NCBI RefSeq assembly: GCF_900156265.1
Contig: NZ_FTNE01000002.1
Span: 62,001-126,000 of the forward strand
DNA from: Acidiphilium rubrum
GTDB lineage: Bacteria > Pseudomonadota > Alphaproteobacteria > Acetobacterales > Acetobacteraceae
Direction: 5' to 3'
DNA length: 64,000 bases
Position numbers and translations under genes: made by a program. This document shows positions 56,979 through 64,000 of this stretch, piece after piece. The notes beneath the pieces were generated by a model. The model worked only from the letters and a program-made list of their open reading frames with translations. It ran no database searches and was not told the DNA's origin. The number at the start of each line of letters is the position of its first letter. Positions within the stretch are counted from its first letter, which is position 1.

Positions 56979-58325
56979 ATGAACGCCAGCTCCCCGCATG
57001 TCCGTTTCGCGCCCTCACCCACCGGCTATCTGCACGCCGGCAACGCCCGGCAGGCGATCGTTAATTATCTGTTCGCGCGGGCGCAGGGCGGGCGGTTCAC
57101 GCTGCGGATCGATGATACCGACGCTGAACGATCCCGCCCCGAGTACGAAGCCGCGATCGAGCAGGACCTCGCCTGGCTCGGGCTGACGTGGGATGACAAA
57201 TTCAACCAATCCGCCCGGCTCGCCCGCTATGCCGAGGCGGCCGAGACGCTGAAGCGGGCGGGCCGGCTGTATCCCTGCTTTGAATCCGAAGAGGAACTCG
57301 CGGCCAAACGCGCGCTGCGGGCCAAGCGCAAACTGCCGCCGATCTATGATCGGGCCATGCTGTCGCTGACGCCGGCGCAGCGCGCCGCCGCCGAGGCCAA
57401 CGGCAAGACGCCGTACTGGCGGTTCAGGCTTTCGGATGGTGCGGCCCTCTGGGAGGATCTGGTGCTCGGCGAGCGGACCATCCGGTTCAATACGCTGTCC
57501 GACCCCGTGCTGATCCGCGCCGACGGCACGCCGCTTTATACTTTCACCTCGGTCGTCGATGATCTGGATACCGGCATCACCCATGTGATTCGCGGTGAGG
57601 ACCATACGACCAATACCGCTGTGCAGATCGATCTGTGGCGCGCGCTGGCGCCGAAAAAGCCGCTGCCGGCGTTTGCGCATCTGCCGCTGATTTCGGATAT
57701 CGCGGGCGATAAACTCTCGAAACGCTCGGGCAGCGTCTCGTTGCGGACGTTCCGGCGCGATGGGATCGAACCCATGGCGCTGGCGGCCTATCTTGCCCGG
57801 CTCGGCTCGCGCCGGGACCCGGAGCCGCTGACGCTGGCCGAACTCGGGCCGAGTTTCAACCTCGATGCGTTTTCGCGCGGCGCGCCGCGGTTCGATGCGA
57901 AGCAATTGCTCAGCCTCAACCGCCGCATCCTGCACAATGTTGCGTTCGATTTCGTGGCCGACCGGCTGCCCGAGGGGGCGAGCCCGGCGTTCTGGCAGGC
58001 GATTCGCGGCAATATCGATCTGCTTTCCGAGGCCCGGCACTGGTGGGAGATTACCCACGGGCCGATCGATCCGCCCGAGATTCCCGAAGCAAGGTCGATC
58101 CTGCAGGCCGCACTGGGCAGCCTGCCCGAGGCGCCCTGGGATGAGACGACGTGGAAATCCTGGACCACGATGATCGCCGCTGCGACCGATACGCGCGGCA
58201 AGGCGTTGTTCATGCCGCTGCGGCTCGCGCTGACCGGCGAACCGCACGGGCCGGATCTTGCGGCGCTGCTGCCTCTCATCACACGTGAACTGGTGATCGA
58301 ACGGCTGGAACGCGCAGCGCGGTAA
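56979..58325 (+). CDS. gltX: Glutamyl-tRNA synthetase
   Basis: A 448-aa class I aminoacyl-tRNA synthetase. The HIGH-type motif is in APSPTGYLHAGNARQA, KMSKS in DKLSKRSGSV, and the substrate region in RGEDHTTNTAVQIDLWRAL. The C-terminal anticodon-binding domain is present, so it is a full GluRS rather than GluQ-RS. Alphaproteobacteria often carry two gltX genes, one of which can charge tRNA-Gln; which type this is cannot be told here. The start precedes the conserved core by 10 residues. Confidence 0.94.
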   Translation: MNASSPHVRFAPSPTGYLHAGNARQAIVNYLFARAQGGRFTLRIDDTDAERSRPEYEAAIEQDLAWLGLTWDDKFNQSARLARYAEAAETLKRAGRLYPCFESEEELAAKRALRAKRKLPPIYDRAMLSLTPAQRAAAEANGKTPYWRFRLSDGAALWEDLVLGERTIRFNTLSDPVLIRADGTPLYTFTSVVDDLDTGITHVIRGEDHTTNTAVQIDLWRALAPKKPLPAFAHLPLISDIAGDKLSKRSGSVSLRTFRRDGIEPMALAAYLARLGSRRDPEPLTLAELGPSFNLDAFSRGAPRFDAKQLLSLNRRILHNVAFDFVADRLPEGASPAFWQAIRGNIDLLSEARHWWEITHGPIDPPEIPEARSILQAALGSLPEAPWDETTWKSWTTMIAAATDTRGKALFMPLRLALTGEPHGPDLAALLPLITRELVIERLERAAR

Positions 58326-58505
58326 ACGAGGCGTGCTTTGCGTTTTGCGATCCGATTTCGAACGGAAGGACTGTCGCGCGGATCGCCGTTAAGTAATGAG
58401 TAATGTCTATCGCGTATTCGTGAGTGGCGAGAGGTCGAAAAACGTCCCGCCCCCCGCATTCGATCGACGACCGGGCGACGATGCGTGAGCAAACGTTAGG
58501 CTGAG

Positions 58506-60602
58506 ATGCTTTGGGCCGCAGCGACGGCAGAAAGGAGCGATGTGGTGGCGTATTCTGCCCGGTTCGGGAGCGCTGGCAGAGCAATGCCGCCTCATCCGTT
58601 CGCACCACCTGCGGAACACGCCGCCCGGCACGGGATCGGCACGCGCCTCGCCGCGTTTCGAACGATGTTCGGCCTGCCCTATCACGATCTGGACCTGGCG
58701 CACGCCCAATTGACGGCTCTGGCCCGACAGATTCCGATGCTGTTCATCATCCTGACCGCCAATGCTCTGGCGCTCGCCGCGACCCATATCGAAACCGCGC
58801 CGCCGTTCCTGACCATCGTGATGCCGATCGTGTTCTGTTTGATCTGTGCCCATCGGGTCAGGTTCTGGCGCCGGCTGTCGCTGCGATCGGTGGATGGGGT
58901 TGGTGCGCTGCATTTTTTGAAAACGATTACTTTCGCGGTCGCCGTATTGGGTGCGGTTTTCACCGCCTGGTCGCTGGCGCTCTACCCTTATGGCGATGCC
59001 TACGCGCGCTGCCATGTTGCCTTTTATATGTCGATCACCGTGATCAGCTGCATTCTGTGCCTAACGCAACACCGCAGCGCTGCCCTGCTGCTCACGTTTC
59101 TTGTGCTGATCCCCTTCACCATTTTTTTCCTGATTACCGAAAACCTGGTGCTGATCGCCATGGTTGCCAATGTTGTTGTTGTTACCTGGGGTTTGATCAT
59201 TATCATGCTCCGCAACAACCATAGTTTCGACACGTTGGTCGTCGCGCAGCGCAGCGCGCAGCGATTGTCGGATGAAAATCTGCGCCTGGCGCAGCAGGAT
59301 GGGCTGACCGGTCTGCCCAACCGGCGCCGCTTCATCGCGGAGCTCGATGATACCCTCGCCGCCGCCCAGCAATCCGGCACGTGTTTTGCCGTCGCGATGA
59401 TCGATCTGGACCGGTTCAAAGCCGTCAATGACAGTTACGGCCATGGCGCCGGCGATCGGCTGCTGGAACAGATCGGCGGGCGGTTGGGCACCATTGCCGG
59501 GGCGGATCGGTTCATTGCCCGGCTCGGCGGCGATGAATTCGGCGCGATCCTGAAGGACACGGCGGATGAAGCTGCAATTCTGGCGTTCGGCGCCCGGCTG
59601 CAAGAGCTGCTCGAAGCGCCGTTTGCGCTCAACGCTACCGCTTTGGCGACCATCGGCTGTTCGATCGGTGTTGCGACCTATCCGCAAACCGGCCAGACGG
59701 CGGAGGATTTATTCGAGCGCGCGGATTACGCGCTGTATGACGGCAAACAGCATCGCAAGGGCGAGATCGTGCTGTTTTCGCAAGCGCTGGAGACCCAGAT
59801 TCGCACATCGAGCCAGATCGAACAGGCGCTGCGCAACGCCGACCTTGAAAGCGAGCTATGGCTCGCCTTTCAGCCGATCGTCGATGCGACGACCAACCGA
59901 ATCCACGCGTTCGAAGCGCTTGCCCGCTGGGAGAGCCCAGAACTTGGCGCGGTATCGCCCGGCGTGTTCATCCCGATCGCCGAACACGCCCAGCTGATCA
60001 ACCACATCACGCTCGTGCTGTTCGCGAAATATCTCGACGCCCTAAGTCTGGTGCCGGCAACGGCGCTGGTCGGTTTCAATCTTTCGGCCCACGACCTGAA
60101 TTCGCGCGCCACCATAACGAAAATTCAGGAGATGCTGCGCGGCTCCGGCGTCAATCCGTCACGCATCGTGTTCGAAATCACCGAGACGGCGCTGCTGCGG
60201 GATTTCGACCTTGCCGCGGAGACGATCGAGACGTTGCACGACATGGGGACGAGCATCGCGCTCGATGATTTCGGTGCGGGGTTTTCGAGCCTTGGTTATG
60301 TGCATCGTCTGAAACTGGATAAGATCAAGATCGACCGCGGTTTCGTCAGTGATATCGAACACAGCGACACCGCGCCGAAAATCATCCGCTCGCTGATCGA
60401 TCTTTGCCGAAACCTCGAAGTCTCTTGCGTCGTCGAGGGGGTTGAAACGCCGGCTCAGCTGACGCTGTTGCTCAGCTTAGGTGCCAAACTCATCCAGGGC
60501 TATTTGTTCGCAAAACCAATGCGGATCGAAGCCGTCGCCGCGTGGTGTGAACGCACCAACCCGTTAGCGTCGCTGATGTATCCCGATCGGTTGTGTGGGT
60601 GA
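58506..60602 (+). CDS. Membrane GGDEF-EAL cyclic-di-GMP protein (second copy)
   Basis: A 698-aa protein with about six hydrophobic segments (residues 75-240), a GGDEF domain (about 260-430, motif LGGDEFGAI) and an EAL domain (about 440-690, FEALARW, DDFGAGFSS, KIDRGFV, EGVET). The I-site R-x-x-D five residues before GGDEF is not intact, unlike the first copy at 1.5 kb, so product inhibition may be weaker. No PAS domain is seen. I kept the ATG at 58506; a GTG at 58545 has a better ribosome-binding site (AAAGGAG, seven bases upstream) and may be the true start. Confidence 0.9.
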   Translation: MLWAAATAERSDVVAYSARFGSAGRAMPPHPFAPPAEHAARHGIGTRLAAFRTMFGLPYHDLDLAHAQLTALARQIPMLFIILTANALALAATHIETAPPFLTIVMPIVFCLICAHRVRFWRRLSLRSVDGVGALHFLKTITFAVAVLGAVFTAWSLALYPYGDAYARCHVAFYMSITVISCILCLTQHRSAALLLTFLVLIPFTIFFLITENLVLIAMVANVVVVTWGLIIIMLRNNHSFDTLVVAQRSAQRLSDENLRLAQQDGLTGLPNRRRFIAELDDTLAAAQQSGTCFAVAMIDLDRFKAVNDSYGHGAGDRLLEQIGGRLGTIAGADRFIARLGGDEFGAILKDTADEAAILAFGARLQELLEAPFALNATALATIGCSIGVATYPQTGQTAEDLFERADYALYDGKQHRKGEIVLFSQALETQIRTSSQIEQALRNADLESELWLAFQPIVDATTNRIHAFEALARWESPELGAVSPGVFIPIAEHAQLINHITLVLFAKYLDALSLVPATALVGFNLSAHDLNSRATITKIQEMLRGSGVNPSRIVFEITETALLRDFDLAAETIETLHDMGTSIALDDFGAGFSSLGYVHRLKLDKIKIDRGFVSDIEHSDTAPKIIRSLIDLCRNLEVSCVVEGVETPAQLTLLLSLGAKLIQGYLFAKPMRIEAVAAWCERTNPLASLMYPDRLCG

Positions 60603-60682
60603 TGTGAGGCGGAGGTGCGGCACGGGATTCTGTGTTTTTTGTTATGATATCGTAACGATATGGGCGTGCGAAGGCGCTTGGG

Positions 60683-61267
60683 TCAGGCGGGTTGAATTTT
60701 GAAATCGGGGGTTGGGGTGGGGGATTCGGATTGGGTGGGGTCTGGGGTGCCGAAGATGATGTGGCGGCGGGAGTCTGGTGGTGGGTCGGGGGCGAAGGGG
60801 GGTTCGGTGGGCAGGTCGATGCCCATGGCGTTGTAGAGCGGGGTCAGGATGCGGATGAGTCTGGGGTTGGCTACTAGGAACCCTGCGAATTCGGGGTCGG
60901 CGAGGATGTGTTGCAGGGTGAAGCGGGTGAAGCCGGTTTCGGGGATCAGGCGGTAGAGCCAGGCTTCGCGGCACGGCAGGGTGAGGCGTTTGCGGCGGGC
61001 GCGGGGTGGCTGGGGGTCGGGTTGGGCTTCGGGGTTGGGTTCGGGGGTTGGTTTGGCGGCTGGTTTGGCGCGCGGTTGGATGGGGCCGCGGGCGAGGGCG
61101 GCGAGGAAGCGGGTGGTGAGGTTTTGCAGGCGGGTCCAGATCCGGTTGACCATGGGGATGGGGACGTAGCCGGCGGGTCCGTGTTCGGCCACGGCGTCGC
61201 ACAGGGCGTTCATCATGACGATGAAGCAGCGGATGACGAAGGGGGGATTGGTTGGGGTTGCGCGCAC
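60683..61267 (-). CDS. Hypothetical protein with Pro-rich linkers
   Basis: A 194-aa protein with two recognisable helical segments, CDAVAEHGPAGYVPIPMVNR and the block PCREAWLYRLIPETGFTRFT followed by LQHILADPEFAGFLVANPRLIRILTPL, joined by a Pro/Lys/Arg-rich linker (about residues 65-92) and ending in a Pro-rich tail. I believe similar proteins recur in Acetobacteraceae but know no function. The start could also be the ATG at 61216. Codon composition is unusual, with long G-runs on the plus strand. It lies between the second GGDEF-EAL gene and repeat copy 6. Confidence 0.6.
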   Translation of the reverse strand: MRATPTNPPFVIRCFIVMMNALCDAVAEHGPAGYVPIPMVNRIWTRLQNLTTRFLAALARGPIQPRAKPAAKPTPEPNPEAQPDPQPPRARRKRLTLPCREAWLYRLIPETGFTRFTLQHILADPEFAGFLVANPRLIRILTPLYNAMGIDLPTEPPFAPDPPPDSRRHIIFGTPDPTQSESPTPTPDFKIQPA

Positions 61268-61370
61268 GCAGGCATGATAGGCGGCAGGCCGGGGGGTGAG
61301 AAAGCGTTTTGTTAGGGCAGCCGTTAGTTTTCAGTGAGGCAACCAGCCGCCCCCACCCCAGTCCCAGATC

Positions 61371-61407
61371 AAAAAAGTTTTTTGCTTCTTTTTTACAAAA
61401 AAGAAGC
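61371..61407. repeat. AT-rich hairpin repeat, copy 6
   Basis: A single hairpin at 61384-61407 (GCTTCTTTTTT with AAAAAAGAAGC) preceded by CCCAGATCAAAAAAGTTTTT, which matches the inverted left flank of copy 1. It lies downstream of the leftward PEP-CTERM gene and may terminate it. Confidence 0.7.
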
Positions 61408-61516
61408 CTTACGCCGCTCCCCCATCCAATCCGCCCGAGCCATGACCCGTTGGTCGCTGCGATGCGGGCCGGGCGGTGCGACCCGATGATTGGGACGCAC
61501 CGCGCGGAGGGGCGGA

Positions 61517-62197
61517 TCAGGCGGTTTTGCGGCGGCGGCGGAGCACCACGCCGAGACCGATCAGGCCGGTGCCAAGCAAGGCGAGCGAGCCGGGTTCCGG
61601 GACGTTCACCTTGTTGTCCACTTCGGCCAGCAGGATGTTGCCGCTGAGGGCGGTGACGTCGAGATAGCGGTAGGTGCCGATGATGTTGCCGGCGAGATTG
61701 CCGATCAGGTTGTCGTTGGTGCCGGTGGCGAGTTGGTGCGTGCTCAGTTTTCCGGCGACGTTGGAGCCGTAGACCGCCCATTCGTCGTTGCCGCTCGTGC
61801 TGCCGGCCTGGAAGCTGAGCGCCATGCTGGTGATCTGTGAGGAACTGGCCAGATTGATCAGGTCTAGCTGGATGAAGCTGCCGGGCGTGATTTCGTGATC
61901 ACCGGAGGGATCGTTGGTCAGGCCGACGCCTTGTTCGCCCGACCCCTGGTCTTTGCCGTAGAGATCCTGGAACTTATAGCGGTTGCCGTCGGCCTTGGTA
62001 TAGCCGGTCGCGGTGATGTCGATCGGCGGGTTGAGGACGGGGGTGCTTGCGTAGGTATGAGTGTGTCCAAGGCTGCCGTTGCTACCGACAAAGTTCCAGA
62101 CCACATCGATCGTTCCGGCCTGAGCGGCGCCGAGGCTGACGACGGCCATCGACATTGACGTGGCCGTCAGGAGAAGCAGTTTTTTCAAATTTCGCAT
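61517..62197 (-). CDS. PEP-CTERM sorting-domain protein
   Basis: A 226-aa exported protein. A signal peptide ends at AAQA (about residue 27), a beta-rich extracellular region follows (Gly/Ser/Thr/Asn-rich, about 28-190), and the C-terminus has the PEP-CTERM signal: VPEPGSLALLGTGLIGLG, then RRRR. PEP-CTERM proteins are sorted by exosortases to the surface or exopolysaccharide matrix; no exosortase is in the window. Only two tryptophans and no cysteines are visible in the mature domain. The gene is more AT-rich than its neighbours, which suggests transfer or surface-protein composition. Confidence 0.92.
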   Translation of the reverse strand: MRNLKKLLLLTATSMSMAVVSLGAAQAGTIDVVWNFVGSNGSLGHTHTYASTPVLNPPIDITATGYTKADGNRYKFQDLYGKDQGSGEQGVGLTNDPSGDHEITPGSFIQLDLINLASSSQITSMALSFQAGSTSGNDEWAVYGSNVAGKLSTHQLATGTNDNLIGNLAGNIIGTYRYLDVTALSGNILLAEVDNKVNVPEPGSLALLGTGLIGLGVVLRRRRKTA

Positions 62198-62523
62198 TCA
62201 ATTAACCTTTCGTTGTATCGAGCATGCAATTATGCACAACCGTAATCGGATTATTGCAATTTACGTGCCAATTTTTCATTTCAGTAAAAACAATGACATA
62301 AGCGCGTACAATAATTTAGATGTAAAAGATTCCGACACTCCAGGGCGTATCGGGGGCCGTTGTCGTCGACCAACGACAATGAGGTGCAGACTGGTTTCGC
62401 TGCCGAGGCCGCGCCGGGCGTTATACAGGCTCGCGGCGAGGGTAGCGGTGATGGTGGGCGGCGCCATGCGCGGACTACCGGATGAAGCTGTTTGTGCCTC
62501 CACCCCGGTTCCTGATCACCCAA
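62198..62523. other. Gene-poor region upstream of the PEP-CTERM gene
   Basis: This stretch holds no convincing gene. The first 120 bases beside the PEP-CTERM start are AT-rich and probably carry its promoter; GAAAGG lies just before the ATG on the minus strand. A perfect 7-bp stem TTGTCGT/ACGACAA with a 6-base loop lies at 62360-62379. The remainder is GC-rich with a 75-codon minus-strand ORF (62276-62503) that lacks a ribosome-binding site and family features. Confidence 0.5.
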
Positions 62524-62555
62524 AGTTTTTTGCTTCTTTTTTACAAAAAAGAAGC
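62524..62555. repeat. AT-rich hairpin repeat, copy 7
   Basis: A single hairpin at 62532-62555 (GCTTCTTTTTT with AAAAAAGAAGC) preceded by AAAGTTTTT. It lies 11 bp past the purB stop in the direction of purB transcription and is a likely terminator for it. Confidence 0.72.
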
Positions 62556-62565
62556 CTTACTTTCC

Positions 62566-63900
62566 CTATTCCTGAAACACCCGCTCGAAAATCGTGTCGA
62601 TCCGGGCGAGGTGCAGGTTCGGGTTCATGGCGGTGTCGATGGCTTCGGGGGTGATGCGGCCGGCGACCTCGGGGTCGGCGAGGAGGTGGTCGCGGAAGCG
62701 TTTCGCGTCGGGGTGGCCGAGGGTGGTCCAGGTGGCCATGGCGTTGCGCTGGATGATTTTATAGGAATCTTCGCGCGAGATGCCGGAGCGGGCGAGGAGG
62801 AGGAGGATTTCGCCGGAGTGGACGACGCCGCCGAGGCTTTCGAGGTTTTCGGTCATGCGGTCGGGGTAGATGGTGAGTTTGTCGATCATGCCGGCGAGGC
62901 GGTTGAGGGCGAAGTCGAGTGTGATGGTGGCGTCGGGGGCGATCACGCGTTCGACCGAGGAGTGGCTGATGTCGCGCTCGTGCCAGAGGGCGACGTTTTC
63001 GAGCGCGGGGAGTGCGTAGCCGCGTACGATGCGGGCGAGGCCGGTGAGGTTTTCCGACAGGACCGGATTGCGCTTGTGCGGCATGGCCGACGAGCCTTTC
63101 TGGCCGGGGTGGAAGAACTCTTCGGCTTCGCGGACTTCCGAGCGCTGGAGGTGGCGGATTTCGGTGGCGAGGCGTTCGATGCCGGAGGCGATGACCGCGA
63201 GGGTGCAGAAATAGGCGGCGTGGCGGTCGCGCGGGATGATCTGGGTCGAGACCGGTTCGACCGCGAGGCCGAGATGGGCGGCGACGTGGGCTTCGATGCG
63301 CGGGTCGAGATGGGCGAAGGTGCCGACGGCGCCGGAGATGGCGCAGGTGGCGATTTCGGTGCGGGCGGTGAGCAGGCGGGCGCGATTGCGGGCGAATTCG
63401 GCGTAGTGGCCGGCGAGTTTGAGGCCGAAGCTGGTGGGTTCGGCGTGGATGCCGTGGCTGCGGCCGATGGTGGGGGTGAGTTTGTGTTCGAGCGCGCGTT
63501 TTTTCAGCGCCGCCATGACGGCATCGATGCCCTGGAGGAGGAGGTCGGTCGCCTGGGTGAGCTGGACGGCGAGACAGGTGTCCAGCACGTCCGAGCTGGT
63601 CATGCCGAGGTGGACGAAGCGGCTGTCCGGCCCGATCGGTTCTGCGAGCCAGGTGAGGAAGGCGATGACGTCGTGGCGGGTGACGGCTTCGATGTCGGCG
63701 ATTTTGGTGACATCGGCCTCGGTCATCGCGGCGATCGCGGCGCCGCCGTGGGTGCGGATGGCGGCGGCGGCTTCGGCCGGGACATCGCCGGTGGCGACCA
63801 TGGCTTCGGCGGCCAGCGCCTCGATTTCGAACCAGATGCGGTAGCGGTTCAGATCCTGCCAGATCGCCACCATGAGGGGGCGGGAATAACGCGGTACCAT
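62566..63900 (-). CDS. purB: Adenylosuccinate lyase
   Basis: A 444-aa fumarase/aspartase superfamily enzyme opening MVPRYSRPLMVAIWQDLNRY. The signature loop is KGSSAMPHKRNPVLSENLTG, with GMTSSDVLDTC and TIGRSHGIHAEPTSFG also visible. It cleaves SAICAR and adenylosuccinate in purine synthesis. AGGAG lies upstream of the ATG at 63900. It is flanked by AT-rich repeat copies 7 and 8. Confidence 0.97.
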   Translation of the reverse strand: MVPRYSRPLMVAIWQDLNRYRIWFEIEALAAEAMVATGDVPAEAAAAIRTHGGAAIAAMTEADVTKIADIEAVTRHDVIAFLTWLAEPIGPDSRFVHLGMTSSDVLDTCLAVQLTQATDLLLQGIDAVMAALKKRALEHKLTPTIGRSHGIHAEPTSFGLKLAGHYAEFARNRARLLTARTEIATCAISGAVGTFAHLDPRIEAHVAAHLGLAVEPVSTQIIPRDRHAAYFCTLAVIASGIERLATEIRHLQRSEVREAEEFFHPGQKGSSAMPHKRNPVLSENLTGLARIVRGYALPALENVALWHERDISHSSVERVIAPDATITLDFALNRLAGMIDKLTIYPDRMTENLESLGGVVHSGEILLLLARSGISREDSYKIIQRNAMATWTTLGHPDAKRFRDHLLADPEVAGRITPEAIDTAMNPNLHLARIDTIFERVFQE

Positions 63901-63977
63901 CGGGGTCTCCTTGCTCGCGCGGCGGTTTTGGGCGGGGGCGGTTGGGTTGGCAAGGGGAGGGCGCGGGAAAAGGGAAG

Positions 63978-64000
63978 GCTTCTTTTTTGGAAAAAAGAAG
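63978..64000. repeat. AT-rich hairpin repeat, copy 8, cut by the window end
   Basis: A hairpin with arms CTTCTTTTTT (63979-63988) and AAAAAAGAAG (63991-64000), two-base loop GG. It is preceded at 63949-63963 by GGCAAGGGGAGGGCG, identical to 15 bases of the long inverted-repeat arm after hemA (53520-53534). The rest of the element lies outside the window. Confidence 0.65.

Noticed and set aside
56979-58325. Glutamyl-Q tRNA(Asp) synthetase instead of GluRS
   Set aside because: At 448 aa with a C-terminal anticodon-binding region it is too long for GluQ-RS, which is about 300 aa.
62276-62503. 75-codon minus-strand ORF upstream of the PEP-CTERM gene
   Set aside because: It lacks a ribosome-binding site and any recognisable features, and spans a hairpin and a sharp change in base composition.

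Overview
This 64 kb, high-GC window reads as an alphaproteobacterium that is an aerobic anoxygenic phototroph, most likely an Acidiphilium-like member of the Acetobacteraceae. The inference rests on a large photosynthesis gene cluster with the oxygen-dependent cyclase acsF (no bchE visible), 5-aminolevulinate synthase (hemA) at the end of the bch/puh operon, PpsR/PpaA-type regulators and general gene content. No database search was possible, so the genus is an inference.

Layout. 1-6.6 kb: the end of a maleylacetoacetate isomerase/GST gene, a FeeM-like acyltransferase, a GGDEF-EAL protein, a tiny membrane peptide, a lipoprotein, and the divergent epmA/epmB pair for EF-P modification. 6.8-17.7 kb: aroQ-accB-accC, a LysR regulator divergent from an azoreductase, a yceI-cytochrome b561-yceI operon, pyruvate carboxylase, folE and apaG. 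17.8-24.2 kb: a TPR lipoprotein with ispE, a DUF985 cupin, a PhoB-boxed pstB-phoU-phoB operon lacking adjacent pstSCA, a 1-Cys peroxiredoxin and a small lipoprotein.

24.25-53.4 kb: the photosynthesis cluster, two long divergent operons. Leftward: ppaA, ppsR, bchG, bchP, tspO, bchI, bchD, bchO, crtI, crtB and two uncharacterised membrane proteins. Rightward: a 54-codon ORF, bchF, bchN, bchB, bchH, bchL, bchM, lhaA, puhA, puhB, puhC, a 105-aa unknown, acsF, a puhE-cobW fusion and hemA. Together they cover ALA supply, Mg insertion, ring-E closure, dark protochlorophyllide reduction, C3-vinyl hydration, tail attachment, early carotenoid synthesis, the H subunit and reaction-centre assembly. The puf operon and bchXYZ/bchC are not in the window. 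The 36.51-36.65 kb intergenic region holds a composite PpsR-like operator and a promoter.

53.4-64 kb: a nested palindromic element, a fluoride-riboswitch-controlled crcB with a DUF190 gene, a DUF1003 membrane protein, an MntR-like regulator, an MFS transporter, a glutamyl-tRNA synthetase, a second GGDEF-EAL protein, an unknown protein, a PEP-CTERM protein and purB. An AT-rich paired-hairpin repeat occurs at eight intergenic sites in the two flanks and not in the photosynthesis cluster.

The most striking feature is the single 647-codon gene joining the reaction-centre assembly protein PuhE to a complete CobW/COG0523 G3E GTPase with a CICC motif and a 15-histidine metal-binding stretch. Because Acidiphilium is known for zinc-bacteriochlorophyll, a metallochaperone fused to a photosynthetic assembly factor is a testable candidate for a metal-handling step in pigment or reaction-centre assembly.
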